NCBI GenBank assembly: GCA_947460255.1
Contig: CANHIS010000027.1
Coordinates: 1-37,798, forward strand
From: Bacteroidota bacterium
Lineage (GTDB): Bacteria; Bacteroidota; Bacteroidia; M30B66
Reading direction: 5' to 3'
DNA: 37,798 bases
Shown here: piece after piece, positions 9,182 to 18,218 of the stretch
How positions within the stretch are numbered: position 1 is the stretch's first letter
Layout: the number at the start of each line of letters is the position of its first letter
Made by a program: the position numbers and the translations under genes
The notes under the pieces: model-generated
The model's input: the letters and a program-made list of their open reading frames with translations, nothing else
The model's database searches: none
Told to the model about the DNA's origin: nothing

Positions 9182-10057
9182 TTAGAATATCAAGTATCCA
9201 ACGCGCAAAAACAAGTTCATTCCTGTAGAAGCTTTGCGATACCTAATGTACGAGTCAACGGTGTTCCAGCGCGATGCAGGAAATGCACCAAAGTTGGCTC
9301 CATTGTTTCTAGCCAAAACACTCGCTACATATCCATCTCTTGGTCTGTTTTCGGCACTAGTCATGGAATATGAAAATCCCCAAGAAAAATCAACAGTTAA
9401 AACGTCAAACATGACCCATTGCTTTCCAAAGTTCATTTGAAATGAAGTGGTATTTATTTTCCGATCGGCAATTTTTACAGTTTTACGGTCTTTGATATAA
9501 TAAGACTCAGATACCCATGAATTAAAATCGCTCACTGAAGGAAGAGGCATTTGAAGATTGCCAGATACTTTTTGGGTACCTCTAAAAAATTCCAATGAGA
9601 AATATCTGCCGTATGGTGCAGAAAGCACAGCATTTTTATATTTCCTAAATCCTAATGACCACACTGAAGATTGAACATCAAGTCGCGCTGGTGATGAAAA
9701 AACCTCTGGGTCATCGTAACTGTATGCATCAGAGGAGATTTGTTGTGGAAGAATATTCTCAATCTGAGCAGGAGTGTAACCATATGATGCCAAATTCGCG
9801 CTTCCTGCAGTATTGAAAAAATTGTAAGCATATGACAATCTGTATTCAGGTCGGATTTTAGAACTCAAAAGTGAATATCCGGCTGTAAATGAAACCTTCT
9901 TCCCAACAGCATATTCGAATTGAAGATCGTTTAGTGGCGCTCTAAAGCCATTGATTACTCCAAGTTTTATTACAGCCTTCTTGCCAATAACGCCTTGTGC
10001 AGAAAGCACCGAGCTCAGAGAAAGAATTAAATAAATCGCAATTAAAACTTTTCTCAT
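9182..10057 (-). CDS. Putative outer-membrane or envelope protein of unknown function
   Basis: 291 residues with a signal peptide (about 1-20, ending VLSAQ). The mature part alternates short polar/aromatic beta-strand-like stretches (VSFTAGYSLL, YRLSYAYNFF, FSLEFFRG, VDFSWGFSYSM) and ends in MNLFLRVGYLIF, a terminal strand with a final Phe as in outer-membrane barrels. No family recognised with certainty. The start ATG overlaps the stop of the upstream lipoprotein gene (ATGA), so it is the last gene of a translationally coupled three-gene operon and is followed by a strong terminator. A role with the lipoprotein and the M48 peptidase in the envelope is inferred from position only. Confidence 0.7.
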   Translation of the reverse strand: MRKVLIAIYLILSLSSVLSAQGVIGKKAVIKLGVINGFRAPLNDLQFEYAVGKKVSFTAGYSLLSSKIRPEYRLSYAYNFFNTAGSANLASYGYTPAQIENILPQQISSDAYSYDDPEVFSSPARLDVQSSVWSLGFRKYKNAVLSAPYGRYFSLEFFRGTQKVSGNLQMPLPSVSDFNSWVSESYYIKDRKTVKIADRKINTTSFQMNFGKQWVMFDVLTVDFSWGFSYSMTSAENRPRDGYVASVLARNNGANFGAFPASRWNTVDSYIRYRKASTGMNLFLRVGYLIF

Positions 10058-10731
10058 TTTTTGAAGAATTTATCAAGTAAATAAAAGCTGTCGTAAACAA
10101 ACATCTTCATTTCGGTCTTTTTCACCAGGTTAGAATATCCCTTTATTTCTTGGTATTCAATACGTCCCAAGCTTAGGTCGACTACCACGTGAAAGAGATA
10201 AGATTTTCCATGTGAGGTGTAAATGTCGACAAGCGAAAAATAAGGCGTATCGTATTTGTTAACTAGTTGTGCCAGTTCAGCAGGTAATTGAGTTGGAACT
10301 ACAAATTTTTGAATGATTACCTTTTTATATGTATTCGATTCAACTTCATTCATAGGATTGTCCTGCACGTTCAACGATTTCAAAATAGTTGATTTCAGTG
10401 GAAGCAAATCCTTGTAGTAATTGGTTAAGTTCTCGCCCTCGCTGTATGGAGAATAGACTTCATAAGTGAGACCGTTCTTTTTGGAGTATTTTTCGATGGA
10501 CTGATTGTAAACTTCCTTGAATTTGTTTGCAAACTCATAGTCCTCTGTATCAAAATCCGAATCTTCAAATTTTCTATAAGTCGGATTGATGCAAACTACC
10601 TTGCGAAAATCTGCCTTCTTACTTTGAAAAGTCTCCGTATGTAGTGCGAATATAAAGCCGCTTGAACTAGAGCAAGACCCAAGTGAAACTAAGGTTACAA
10701 TGCCGAGGAGAAAGTTAATGTAGTTTCTCAT
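10054..10731 (-). CDS. Predicted lipoprotein, unknown function
   Basis: 225 residues. A hydrophobic leader ends in a lipobox LGSC (Cys20) followed by a Ser-rich segment, so it is predicted to be a lipidated envelope protein. The rest is charged and mixed alpha/beta (FANKFKEVYNQSIEKYSKKNG, then SLVDIYTSHGKSYLFHVVVD); I do not recognise a family. It overlaps the M48 gene upstream by 17 nt and the envelope gene downstream by 4 nt, which is strong evidence for one transcript and probably linked function. Confidence 0.75.
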   Translation of the reverse strand: MRNYINFLLGIVTLVSLGSCSSSSGFIFALHTETFQSKKADFRKVVCINPTYRKFEDSDFDTEDYEFANKFKEVYNQSIEKYSKKNGLTYEVYSPYSEGENLTNYYKDLLPLKSTILKSLNVQDNPMNEVESNTYKKVIIQKFVVPTQLPAELAQLVNKYDTPYFSLVDIYTSHGKSYLFHVVVDLSLGRIEYQEIKGYSNLVKKTEMKMFVYDSFYLLDKFFKK

Positions 10732-12127
10732 TTACGTTTGATATATAAATTCCGTCGGGAAATTTTGACGAATAATTTTTGTAGTGAATTTTTGCAGTTT
10801 CTTTTCCAAGGTGAATATCCGCGGCAGATGCCAAGTAATACAAAACTGTTTCGTTTGTATTGTCAGATTCCCAAAGTTTCTTCAGATAAGTAAACAAAAA
10901 CTTACCTAAATCATCGTTGGGAGTATCTGCGAAAATCAATTTTAATTGCGCCATCGAGGTCGAATTTCGGAGCTCTGTTTCACTGAGTAAATCATCGATT
11001 ACACCAGCACTTTTTAAATTACACAGCCAAAATAAATTCGAAACAACCATATTCTTAGCAAATGCATCCGACGGATAAAGTTCTGAAAGTCGGAGTGAGT
11101 TGTAAAAGCCTTGCAAATAATCGGCTCTGTAATAATCGTTCTTCACCATTTCAAAACGCGCCAATCGCTGGAACCTCAAAAAAACATCTGAATTCAAAGT
11201 GGTTGTTGGAGCAACGTAATTAATAGAAGATAAAATTTCACTGGCAGCCAGTTGTCTTTTTTGCCCTTCAGGATGACTTTCAAACATATCATCGTTCCCA
11301 CTCAGCAAAGTTTTATTCTCTTTCTTGGATGACTTTCTTAAAACTCTTTTAACTTCCTTGGCAGAGACAATCGAAGTGTCCAATTTAAATGCATCTGTTT
11401 TGAAAAACTTCAACACATCAAAGCCTGTAGAATCTTGACCATCACCTGTAACCAACTCAAGTGCCTTACTGTATTCGTTAGCATTAAATGGTGATGCGGC
11501 TATAAGATTTAATCCTCCAGCATCGGCTTCATATTCAGATTCTCTGGAGTATTTCATGCTCAAATATTGAGACGTGTAAGACCTTCTTCCAGATTTCTTA
11601 TTTTCATTCGTAGCCTTTACTTGTTGTAGGGAGTGATTCTTCTTAAAATGACAAATCTCATGCGCCAAAACGCCTGCAAGCTGAGATTCGCTTTCCATCA
11701 ATCCAATCAATCCAATATTTACGATAACCGTTCCGTCGATAACACAAAAAGCATTGGGGATGGAAGAACGACTAAGTAAAACACGATAAATCCCTGTTTC
11801 TGGATTGTTATCTGGATCTATTTTTTGGATGATCCCTTCTAAATACTCTGAAATTTCGTCATTGATGTAGAAATCACCTGAGTTGATCATGCCTGAAATT
11901 CTCATCAAGGCATTAGAATACAACTTGTAGGCAACGTCCTTTTCAAGCACATCTTGGTTTTTGGCCAAGGTTTTTGCCTTTTTTTCAAGGTCAAAAACGT
12001 ACTTCGACAAATCGGAATTTTGAAATACTTTTAATTGATCATCAGGAACCTTTTGGGCTTCCGAACTAGAGATACTACCCAAAACGAGGGAGATCAATAG
12101 TAGTAATTTGAAGTTAAAATTTTTCAT
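10715..12127 (-). CDS. M48-family zinc metallopeptidase, exported
   Basis: 470 residues from the chosen ATG at 12127, which begins a good signal peptide (MKNFNFKLLLLISLVLGSIS, ending SEAQ); the frame extends 9 codons upstream without a better start. The zinc motif HEICH (His156, Glu157, His160) lies in LAGVLAHEICHFKKNHS, and the third ligand is probably Glu198 in ESEYEAD. This is the M48 (Ste24/BepA-like) pattern. The C-terminal ~200 residues look helical and may form a repeat or binding domain, as in BepA-like periplasmic proteases, but I cannot assign TPRs. First gene of the operon with the lipoprotein and envelope protein; BepA-type outer-membrane quality control is a possible role, inferred. 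Confidence 0.88.
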   Translation of the reverse strand: MKNFNFKLLLLISLVLGSISSSEAQKVPDDQLKVFQNSDLSKYVFDLEKKAKTLAKNQDVLEKDVAYKLYSNALMRISGMINSGDFYINDEISEYLEGIIQKIDPDNNPETGIYRVLLSRSSIPNAFCVIDGTVIVNIGLIGLMESESQLAGVLAHEICHFKKNHSLQQVKATNENKKSGRRSYTSQYLSMKYSRESEYEADAGGLNLIAASPFNANEYSKALELVTGDGQDSTGFDVLKFFKTDAFKLDTSIVSAKEVKRVLRKSSKKENKTLLSGNDDMFESHPEGQKRQLAASEILSSINYVAPTTTLNSDVFLRFQRLARFEMVKNDYYRADYLQGFYNSLRLSELYPSDAFAKNMVVSNLFWLCNLKSAGVIDDLLSETELRNSTSMAQLKLIFADTPNDDLGKFLFTYLKKLWESDNTNETVLYYLASAADIHLGKETAKIHYKNYSSKFPDGIYISNVNEKLH

Positions 12128-12381
12128 AAGTAGAGTCCGTAAAAATAGTACCATTTGCTAAAGTTGCAAATAAAATCGAAGAATATTCCATTCGCTCCTA
12201 GCATCAGATTTGAAATGCAGCAACAACAAACAAACTTGTTCTAAAAATTATAGTTAAGATCAATAGAACTATCGGAAATTTAACCTTTTCATAAACAAAC
12301 CGCAGCTTATAAATATACTAACAGCGCTAAATTCTAAATGAAATTACACTAAAACACAATCGATCGTTTCATTCGATTTCA

Positions 12382-12389
12382 TACTTTTA
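12382..12389 (+). promoter_or_regulatory. Candidate -7 box of the amidohydrolase operon
   Basis: TACTTTTA matches TAnnTTTG at 7 of 8 positions and ends 4 nt before the ATG at 12394. No convincing TTG at the -33 position was found. If used, the mRNA would be leaderless or nearly so. The 266-bp region from 12128 to 12393 also must hold the divergent promoter of the M48 operon, which I could not place. Confidence 0.4.
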
Positions 12390-12393
12390 GCGC

Positions 12394-15300
12394 ATGAAGA
12401 TAAAACTACTGCTGATTCAATTTTTTTGTATCTCTTTTTATGCTGCTTCGCAAATTGTTGCTCCAGTGAACGGCATTCCAGACATCAGAAATACAACCAT
12501 CGCGATAACAGGAACTACAATTCATAAAAATGCGAATGAATCACTAAACAATGCAACGCTGTTGTTCAAAAATGGAAAGATACTCTCCATCGGAAATGAC
12601 ATTAAAATTCCAAATGATGCAATCGTAATTTCCCTACCGGGGAAACATATCTATCCAGCATTCATCGACTTGTCGTCTAACTTCGGACTTCCAACAGTAA
12701 AGGAAAATTCAAGAGGTGCGCAAACAGTAGATAGATTCGAGCAAGGCGCATTGGCTTGGAACATGGCCATCCATCCTGAATATAGAGCAATTAATCAATT
12801 CGTTCCGAAAGTCTCCGAAGCAGCAAATTACCGCAAAATGGGCTTTGGATATGTTTGCACACACAACAAAGATGGGATTATGCGCGGTACCGGCGCCGTG
12901 GTGAGCCTTGCAGAAAAGCCAGTTACGGAGAGTGTAATTAAAAGTGATGCAATTACAGGGTATTCATTTCAAAAAGGTAGCTCAACACAAGAATATCCAG
13001 CATCACTAGTTGGAAGTATTGCACTTCTAAGGCAATCACTAATTGATGCGAATTGGTACAATACTTATAAGGGAAAGTCGTATTTTAATGAGTCTTATCA
13101 AGCTTGGAATTCTAGTAAAAATCTTCCAATTCTTTTCGAAACACTAAATTGGCAAGACGTATTAAAGGCACTGGAAATAGCCAAGGAATTTGAATTAAAT
13201 TTATTGATTGAGGGAAATGGCGATGAGTACTTAATTGCAGAGACGCTAAAAAGGTCGAACGCGAAAATATGTTTACCAATTAATTTTCCTGTTGCCTTAG
13301 ATTTAAGCGACCCGGAAATTGCAGAAAAAGTGCCACTTTCCACATTATTGCACTGGGAAGCGGCACCAACAAATCCTGCATATTTATTTAAACAGGGAAT
13401 TTCATTTGCAATTACCGCTGAAGGTATAAGTGATGAGGAAACGTTTTTTAAGCAGCTGCGAAAAGCTCATCTTGCAGGATTACCAAGTTCAGAAATATTA
13501 AATGCATTAACCAAAACCCCTTCCGAAATTGTTGGAATTTCGGATCGTACTGGCGAATTAAAAAACAATTATGATGCGTCATTTATTGTTTGTAGCGATT
13601 CTCTCTTACATCCTAAAAATAAAATTCTAGAAAATTGGGCAATGGGGCAACGCATGCAACTCGATGCCGCTTTAAACATGGATTTGAGCGGCATTTATAA
13701 TGGCATGATAAAAAACGATAGTATCGAATATACCATCAAATCAAAATCAAATCCAGCAGATATTGAAGGAAAAATTGGAAATGATAAATTTAAAGGCAAA
13801 ATTACTTTGCAAGGTTATAATGTAGCATTAAAAATAAATAAAACGGAACAAGAAACCATACACCTCCAAGGAATTCTCAATGCTAACCTATCCATAGCAG
13901 GAACAGGAATAAATGATCAATTAGCAAATTGGACAATTGCTCGAAAAGGCGATGTACCTGCAGATACATCCAAAGAAGATATCGTTTCGGTTTTACATGC
14001 AGATTCACTTAATCTTCGATACCCTTTTGGTGGATTTGGTTACGCGATTAAACCTTTGAAGGAAGCTGTTTTGATTCAGAATGCTACACTTTGGACGAAT
14101 GAATCTGAAGGAATTAAAACAGCATCAATTCTCATCGAAAACGGTAAAATTATAGCAATTGGGGAGGCCGAAAGTTTAAAAAGTCGAGTTTCAGATAGAA
14201 ATAATCTGAAGACAATTGATGGCACAGGAAAACATGTTACTCCCGGAATTATAGATGAACATTCGCATATAGCACTGAGCAGAGGTGTAAATGAAGGAAC
14301 ACAAAACAATACAGCAGAAGTGCGCATGGGTGATGGATTAGACGCTACTGACGTGGATATTTATCGACAATTAGCTGGAGGTGTAACAACTGCGCAATTG
14401 CTACATGGATCATCGAACCCAATTGGAGGACAATCTGCAATCATTAAGTTTAAATGGGGCGAATTTGGAAATGACCTTTTGCTTTCCAATGCCCCTGGAC
14501 ATATCAAATTTGCATTGGGAGAAAATGTGAAGCAAAGCAATTGGGGAAATCAAAAAACTGCACGCTTTCCTCAAACAAGAATGGGCGTTGAACAGGTATT
14601 TTACGATGCATTTCAAAGGGCTGCAGAATATAAAAAAGCAAAAGAAGAATGGAGTAAATTCAGTGATAAAGAAAAGAAAGCGAAAACGGAACCGTTGCGG
14701 AATTTAGAATTAGATGCCATTGCAGAAATTATTGATGGCAAACGTAATATTACATGCCATAGCTATGTGCAATCGGAAATTAATATGCTCATGCATGTTG
14801 CCGATTCGATGGGATTCAAAGTAAATACCTTTACACACATATTGGAAGGATATAAATTGGCTGATAAACTCAAGGCACACGGGGCAAATGCTTCAACATT
14901 TTCTGATTGGTGGGCTTACAAATGGGAGGTAAATGATGCCATTCCGCACAACGGAGCTTTATTACATAAAATGGGGGTCAATGCAGGATTTAATTCGGAT
15001 GATGCAGAAATGGGAAGACGATTAAATCAAGAAGCTGCAAAAGCAATTTTATATGGTGGAATTTCGGAAGAAGAAGCCTTGAAATTCGTGACATTAAATC
15101 CTGCGAAAATGTTAAAAATAGATCAAAGAACAGGTAGCTTGAAACCGGGGAAAGACGCCGACATTGTTATTTGGAACAACAATCCATTGTCGGTGTACGC
15201 AAGGCCGGAACAAACCTTTGTTGAAGGAATTAGATACTTTGATGTTGAACAAGATAAAATACTGCAAGAATTAAATCGCTTAGATAGAATGAGGATTATT

Positions 15301-15411
15301 CAAAAAATGCAGAAAGAAAAACAAAGTGGAAAACCGACCAGAAAAGCTAAAATTCCGCATAAACATTATTACACTTGCGATGATCTTTACAATGAATTTG
15401 AAACTGAATAA
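12394..15411 (+). CDS. Exported double-domain amidohydrolase (N-domain degenerate)
   Basis: 1005 residues with a signal peptide (about 1-19, ending YAASQ). Two amidohydrolase-fold units are in tandem. The first (about 30-430) keeps the fold landmarks (KHIYPAFIDL, later SEIVGISDRTGELKNNYDASFIV) but the HxH metal motif is replaced by Ser94-x-Asn96. The second (about 560-985) is imidazolonepropionase-like and complete: VTPGIIDEHSH (His623, His625), CHSY (His789), THILEG (His815) and GFNSDDAEMG (Asp869). So one active metal site is predicted, hydrolysing an unknown amide or cyclic substrate in the periplasm. The middle (about 430-540) is beta-rich. It is 4 nt upstream of another amidohydrolase-fold gene; the two are probably cotranscribed and may form a complex. 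Confidence 0.9.
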   Translation: MKIKLLLIQFFCISFYAASQIVAPVNGIPDIRNTTIAITGTTIHKNANESLNNATLLFKNGKILSIGNDIKIPNDAIVISLPGKHIYPAFIDLSSNFGLPTVKENSRGAQTVDRFEQGALAWNMAIHPEYRAINQFVPKVSEAANYRKMGFGYVCTHNKDGIMRGTGAVVSLAEKPVTESVIKSDAITGYSFQKGSSTQEYPASLVGSIALLRQSLIDANWYNTYKGKSYFNESYQAWNSSKNLPILFETLNWQDVLKALEIAKEFELNLLIEGNGDEYLIAETLKRSNAKICLPINFPVALDLSDPEIAEKVPLSTLLHWEAAPTNPAYLFKQGISFAITAEGISDEETFFKQLRKAHLAGLPSSEILNALTKTPSEIVGISDRTGELKNNYDASFIVCSDSLLHPKNKILENWAMGQRMQLDAALNMDLSGIYNGMIKNDSIEYTIKSKSNPADIEGKIGNDKFKGKITLQGYNVALKINKTEQETIHLQGILNANLSIAGTGINDQLANWTIARKGDVPADTSKEDIVSVLHADSLNLRYPFGGFGYAIKPLKEAVLIQNATLWTNESEGIKTASILIENGKIIAIGEAESLKSRVSDRNNLKTIDGTGKHVTPGIIDEHSHIALSRGVNEGTQNNTAEVRMGDGLDATDVDIYRQLAGGVTTAQLLHGSSNPIGGQSAIIKFKWGEFGNDLLLSNAPGHIKFALGENVKQSNWGNQKTARFPQTRMGVEQVFYDAFQRAAEYKKAKEEWSKFSDKEKKAKTEPLRNLELDAIAEIIDGKRNITCHSYVQSEINMLMHVADSMGFKVNTFTHILEGYKLADKLKAHGANASTFSDWWAYKWEVNDAIPHNGALLHKMGVNAGFNSDDAEMGRRLNQEAAKAILYGGISEEEALKFVTLNPAKMLKIDQRTGSLKPGKDADIVIWNNNPLSVYARPEQTFVEGIRYFDVEQDKILQELNRLDRMRIIQKMQKEKQSGKPTRKAKIPHKHYYTCDDLYNEFETE

Positions 15412-15415
15412 TCCG

Positions 15416-16687
15416 ATGAAATTCGTAACAATTGTTTTGATCTGCCTTTTAAACTTATCAGGTAAATCGCAAGATGGAGGAATCCTTTTTATCAATGGCA
15501 TCATTCATTGCGGAAATGGAACCGTTTACAATAATGGCGTATTGGGAATAAAGGCTGGTAAAATTGATTTAGTAGCAGACGGCAGCGTAGTAAAAATTAA
15601 TCGTTCTTCTTATGTACAAATCATTGATTTACAAAATCAACATGTTTATCCAGGTTTTATTGCAATGAATTCTTCCATCGGCTTAAAGGAAATTGATGCT
15701 GTAAGAGCCACTTTAGATTATGCTGAAACGGGCGACATAAATCCACATGTTCGATCGATGCCAGCCTTTAACACCGATTCAAAAATCATCCCGACCGTTC
15801 GATCAAACGGCGTATTAACAGTTCAGGCAACGCCGCAAAGAGGAACAATTCCTGGTGCATCGTCAATTTTCTATCTCGACGGTTGGAATTGGGAAGACGC
15901 CTTGTTGAAAGCAGATGATGGGATACATTTAAATTGGCCTGAATATCCTCAAAGAAAACCAGAAAATGATACCGTAAAACTTTCAAAAACTCACCAAAAA
16001 CAAAGAGAGATTCTCGCATTTTTTGAAGAGGCCAAAGCTTACAGCAACAACCCAAATCAACCAGAGAAAAATCTTCGGTTTGAAGCCATGCGCGGGCTTT
16101 TCAACGGTAGCAAAATCCTGTATTTACATTGCAATCAAATGCGCGACATTGTTGACGCGGTGCAAATGACTCAAAAAACAGGCATATCGAAAAGAGTAAT
16201 TGTGGGCGGAGTTGAAAGTTATAAAGTAACACAGCTGTTGAAAGATGCTCAAATTCCTGTGGTTTTGCCAAGGCTACATCGTTTACCCGATTTCAACGAC
16301 CAAGCCACAGACTGGCCGTATCGCTTACCTGCATTACTAGCAGATTCGGGCGTGAAGGTTATTCTAAGTTACGATGGAGACATGGAAGCTATGGGAACAA
16401 GAAATCTAGGTTTTGTTGCTGGAACCGCTGCAGCATATGGAGTAGAAAAAGAAATGGCACTCCAAATGATCACACTTTTCGCAGCACAAGCATTAGGAAT
16501 TGATCGTGTGACAGGCAGTTTGGAAGTGGGAAAATCGGCCGACTTCTTTGTTTCCACTGGCGACGCACTCGATATGCGTACATCATCCGTAAAAAATGCA
16601 TTCATCAAAGGAAAAGAAATTGATCTCGACAATCATCAAAAATCATTGCATAATAAATATCTAAATAAATACGGACAGCCGAAATAA
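15416..16687 (+). CDS. Exported amidohydrolase-fold protein lacking HxH
   Basis: 423 residues from ATG 15416, which gives a signal peptide (MKFVTIVLICLLNLSGKSQ); the frame is open further upstream into the previous gene, but those codons are unlikely to be used. The amidohydrolase frame is clear (HVYPGFIAM, then VTGSLEVGKSADFFV near the C-terminus), yet the expected D-x-H-x-H after PGFI is A83-M-N85-S-S87, and no full set of later metal ligands is visible apart from the SYDGD segment. It is probably a non-catalytic or altered partner of the larger amidohydrolase 4 nt upstream. Intergenic spacing implies an operon. Substrate unknown. Confidence 0.85.
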   Translation: MKFVTIVLICLLNLSGKSQDGGILFINGIIHCGNGTVYNNGVLGIKAGKIDLVADGSVVKINRSSYVQIIDLQNQHVYPGFIAMNSSIGLKEIDAVRATLDYAETGDINPHVRSMPAFNTDSKIIPTVRSNGVLTVQATPQRGTIPGASSIFYLDGWNWEDALLKADDGIHLNWPEYPQRKPENDTVKLSKTHQKQREILAFFEEAKAYSNNPNQPEKNLRFEAMRGLFNGSKILYLHCNQMRDIVDAVQMTQKTGISKRVIVGGVESYKVTQLLKDAQIPVVLPRLHRLPDFNDQATDWPYRLPALLADSGVKVILSYDGDMEAMGTRNLGFVAGTAAAYGVEKEMALQMITLFAAQALGIDRVTGSLEVGKSADFFVSTGDALDMRTSSVKNAFIKGKEIDLDNHQKSLHNKYLNKYGQPK

Positions 16688-16786
16688 ATACTCTTTCGAT
16701 CACTAATGAACTGAAAATACTGGAAAAAATTTGGTTCTTAATTGAAATTTGAGGCGTTTACTTCTTCCTGTTGCTCGAAATTTTTC

Positions 16787-16794
16787 TAATTTTG
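16787..16794 (+). promoter_or_regulatory. -7 box upstream of the coiled-coil protein gene
   Basis: TAATTTTG is an exact TAnnTTTG match 27 nt before the ATG at 16822. It lies inside the 5' extension of the frame and supports the ATG rather than the TTG at 16771 as the start. A TTG lies 13 nt upstream, which is shorter than usual spacing. Confidence 0.5.
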
Positions 16795-16821
16795 ACAGCA
16801 TCAGTTTATCGACAAAAATTT

Positions 16822-17727
16822 ATGGAAGCCAACAACCAACAATCAGGGAATAACAAGAAAACAGTGTACCTGCTGGGCTTGTTATTATTCATTTCAGTGG
16901 CAACTAATATCTATCTTTTTACAAGGACTACAGGAGCTGAAAGCACTGTAGCCATGAGAGAGGCAGAGGTTGATTCACTTTCTGATGTGAAGAAAAATAT
17001 CGAAGACGACTACCAAGCAATGACCTTCGAACTTGACCAATTCAAGGGCAAGAATATCCAACTAGATAGCCTATTGGAGCAAGCCAATACAGATATCGAA
17101 AAACAGAAAAGAAAGATTGATCAATTGATTAAAGAGAATAAAGATATTCCTTTGATCCGCCGTCAAATGGAAGAACTAAAAGCCATTCGTGATCAATACA
17201 GAATTCAAATTGAACAACTCATTAAAGAAAATAAAGAGTTGAAATTTGAAAACATCAACCTTACACAAACAGTGAGCGACCTCAATAAAACTACCAAACA
17301 ACTGAACGAGAAGGTGGAATTGGCGTCTGTTTTAAAAACCGAAAATCTTTCCGTGAAAACCCTACGCGAAAAAGGCAAAGGGAAAATGGAAGAAACTGAG
17401 AAAGCAAAACGTGTGAGCAGGATTAGTACAGTGTTTGTTGTGGCCGAAAACAAAGTGGCCAAACCAGGCAACAAAGATGTGGTAATGCGCATCGTTAAGC
17501 CAGATGGCTATGTGTTAACCGATGCTAACAATGGATCAGGGAATTTCACCAAAGAGGACGGAAGGAACACTGAATTTACAGCCAGAAAAACCCTTGAATA
17601 TTCAAACAACCGAGCGGAATTGGTTTTTGATTGGGACCAAACTGAGGAATTAAAAGCAGGCCTTTATATTTCCGAAATTTATATGGATGGCAAATTAATG
17701 GGGACCTATAAATTCAATTTGAAATAA
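16822..17727 (+). CDS. Membrane-anchored coiled-coil protein, unknown function
   Basis: 301 residues. After a polar N-terminus (MEANNQQSGNNKK) there is one transmembrane segment (about 14-34, VYLLGLLLFISVATNIYLF). Residues about 40-200 are strongly heptad-like and charged (for example IEKQKRKIDQLIKENKDIPL and IEQLIKENKELKFENINL), predicting a long coiled coil in the periplasm. The C-terminal ~110 residues are a small beta-rich domain (ISTVFVVAENKVAKPGNKDV to YISEIYMDGKLMG). Bacteroidota often have such proteins of unknown role; I do not know a named family. A small gene follows 7 nt later, so the two form a likely operon just upstream of odhA. Confidence 0.8.
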   Translation: MEANNQQSGNNKKTVYLLGLLLFISVATNIYLFTRTTGAESTVAMREAEVDSLSDVKKNIEDDYQAMTFELDQFKGKNIQLDSLLEQANTDIEKQKRKIDQLIKENKDIPLIRRQMEELKAIRDQYRIQIEQLIKENKELKFENINLTQTVSDLNKTTKQLNEKVELASVLKTENLSVKTLREKGKGKMEETEKAKRVSRISTVFVVAENKVAKPGNKDVVMRIVKPDGYVLTDANNGSGNFTKEDGRNTEFTARKTLEYSNNRAELVFDWDQTEELKAGLYISEIYMDGKLMGTYKFNLK

Positions 17728-17734
17728 TTAATTG

Positions 17735-18115
17735 ATGAGTGATTCTAAGCCTTCAACAAGACTTCCAGGGCTTAATGAGCCAGGAATTTTAGTGGATGCT
17801 GAATTTCTTTCTCAAAAAGAACTGCTCAGGAATTTAATCCTTCAAATTAGAAAGGATTTCGATTCTGCGGGAATTCCCATAAAATTGCTTCTCAATACCA
17901 AGTATTCGTTTAGCGAATTGGCGCAAATAATTTCGGATGCCTTTATGCAATCCGGGGCTACAGCTATGTTTAACCTTTTGTACCGAGTTGATGTTTCTGA
18001 AAAACAACTGAAAGACGGAATGCCAACCCCCGGAATAGATCCAATTCTTGTCGCCGAATTGGTGGTGAAAAGAGAGCTTCAAAAAGTGGTTCTTAGGAAG
18101 CAATACTCTCAATAA
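17735..18115 (+). CDS. Small conserved-looking protein, unknown function
   Basis: 126 residues starting MSDSKPSTRLPGLNEPG; a TTG directly before (17732) is less likely. No signal peptide or membrane segment, so cytoplasmic. Mostly helical (EFLSQKELLRNLILQIRKDF, LAQIISDAFMQSG), with a conserved-looking LLYRVDVSEKQL segment. Seven nt downstream of the coiled-coil membrane protein gene and 103 nt upstream of odhA, which has its own promoter box. I do not recognise a family. Confidence 0.75.
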   Translation: MSDSKPSTRLPGLNEPGILVDAEFLSQKELLRNLILQIRKDFDSAGIPIKLLLNTKYSFSELAQIISDAFMQSGATAMFNLLYRVDVSEKQLKDGMPTPGIDPILVAELVVKRELQKVVLRKQYSQ

Positions 18116-18189
18116 CAGTTGCTTATTGCTTAGTGTAACAAACTCAAACAAATGATTACAAAAATCGACCTAAACAAATCGATTTGCCT

Positions 18190-18197
18190 TACTTTTG
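18190..18197 (+). promoter_or_regulatory. -7 box of odhA
   Basis: TACTTTTG is an exact match to TAnnTTTG, 21 nt before the ATG at 18219, followed by an A-rich stretch. No good -33 TTG at the usual distance. It shows that odhA can be transcribed independently of the two genes upstream. Confidence 0.55.
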
Positions 18198-18218
18198 CTC
18201 TCATCTTTAAAAAATAGA

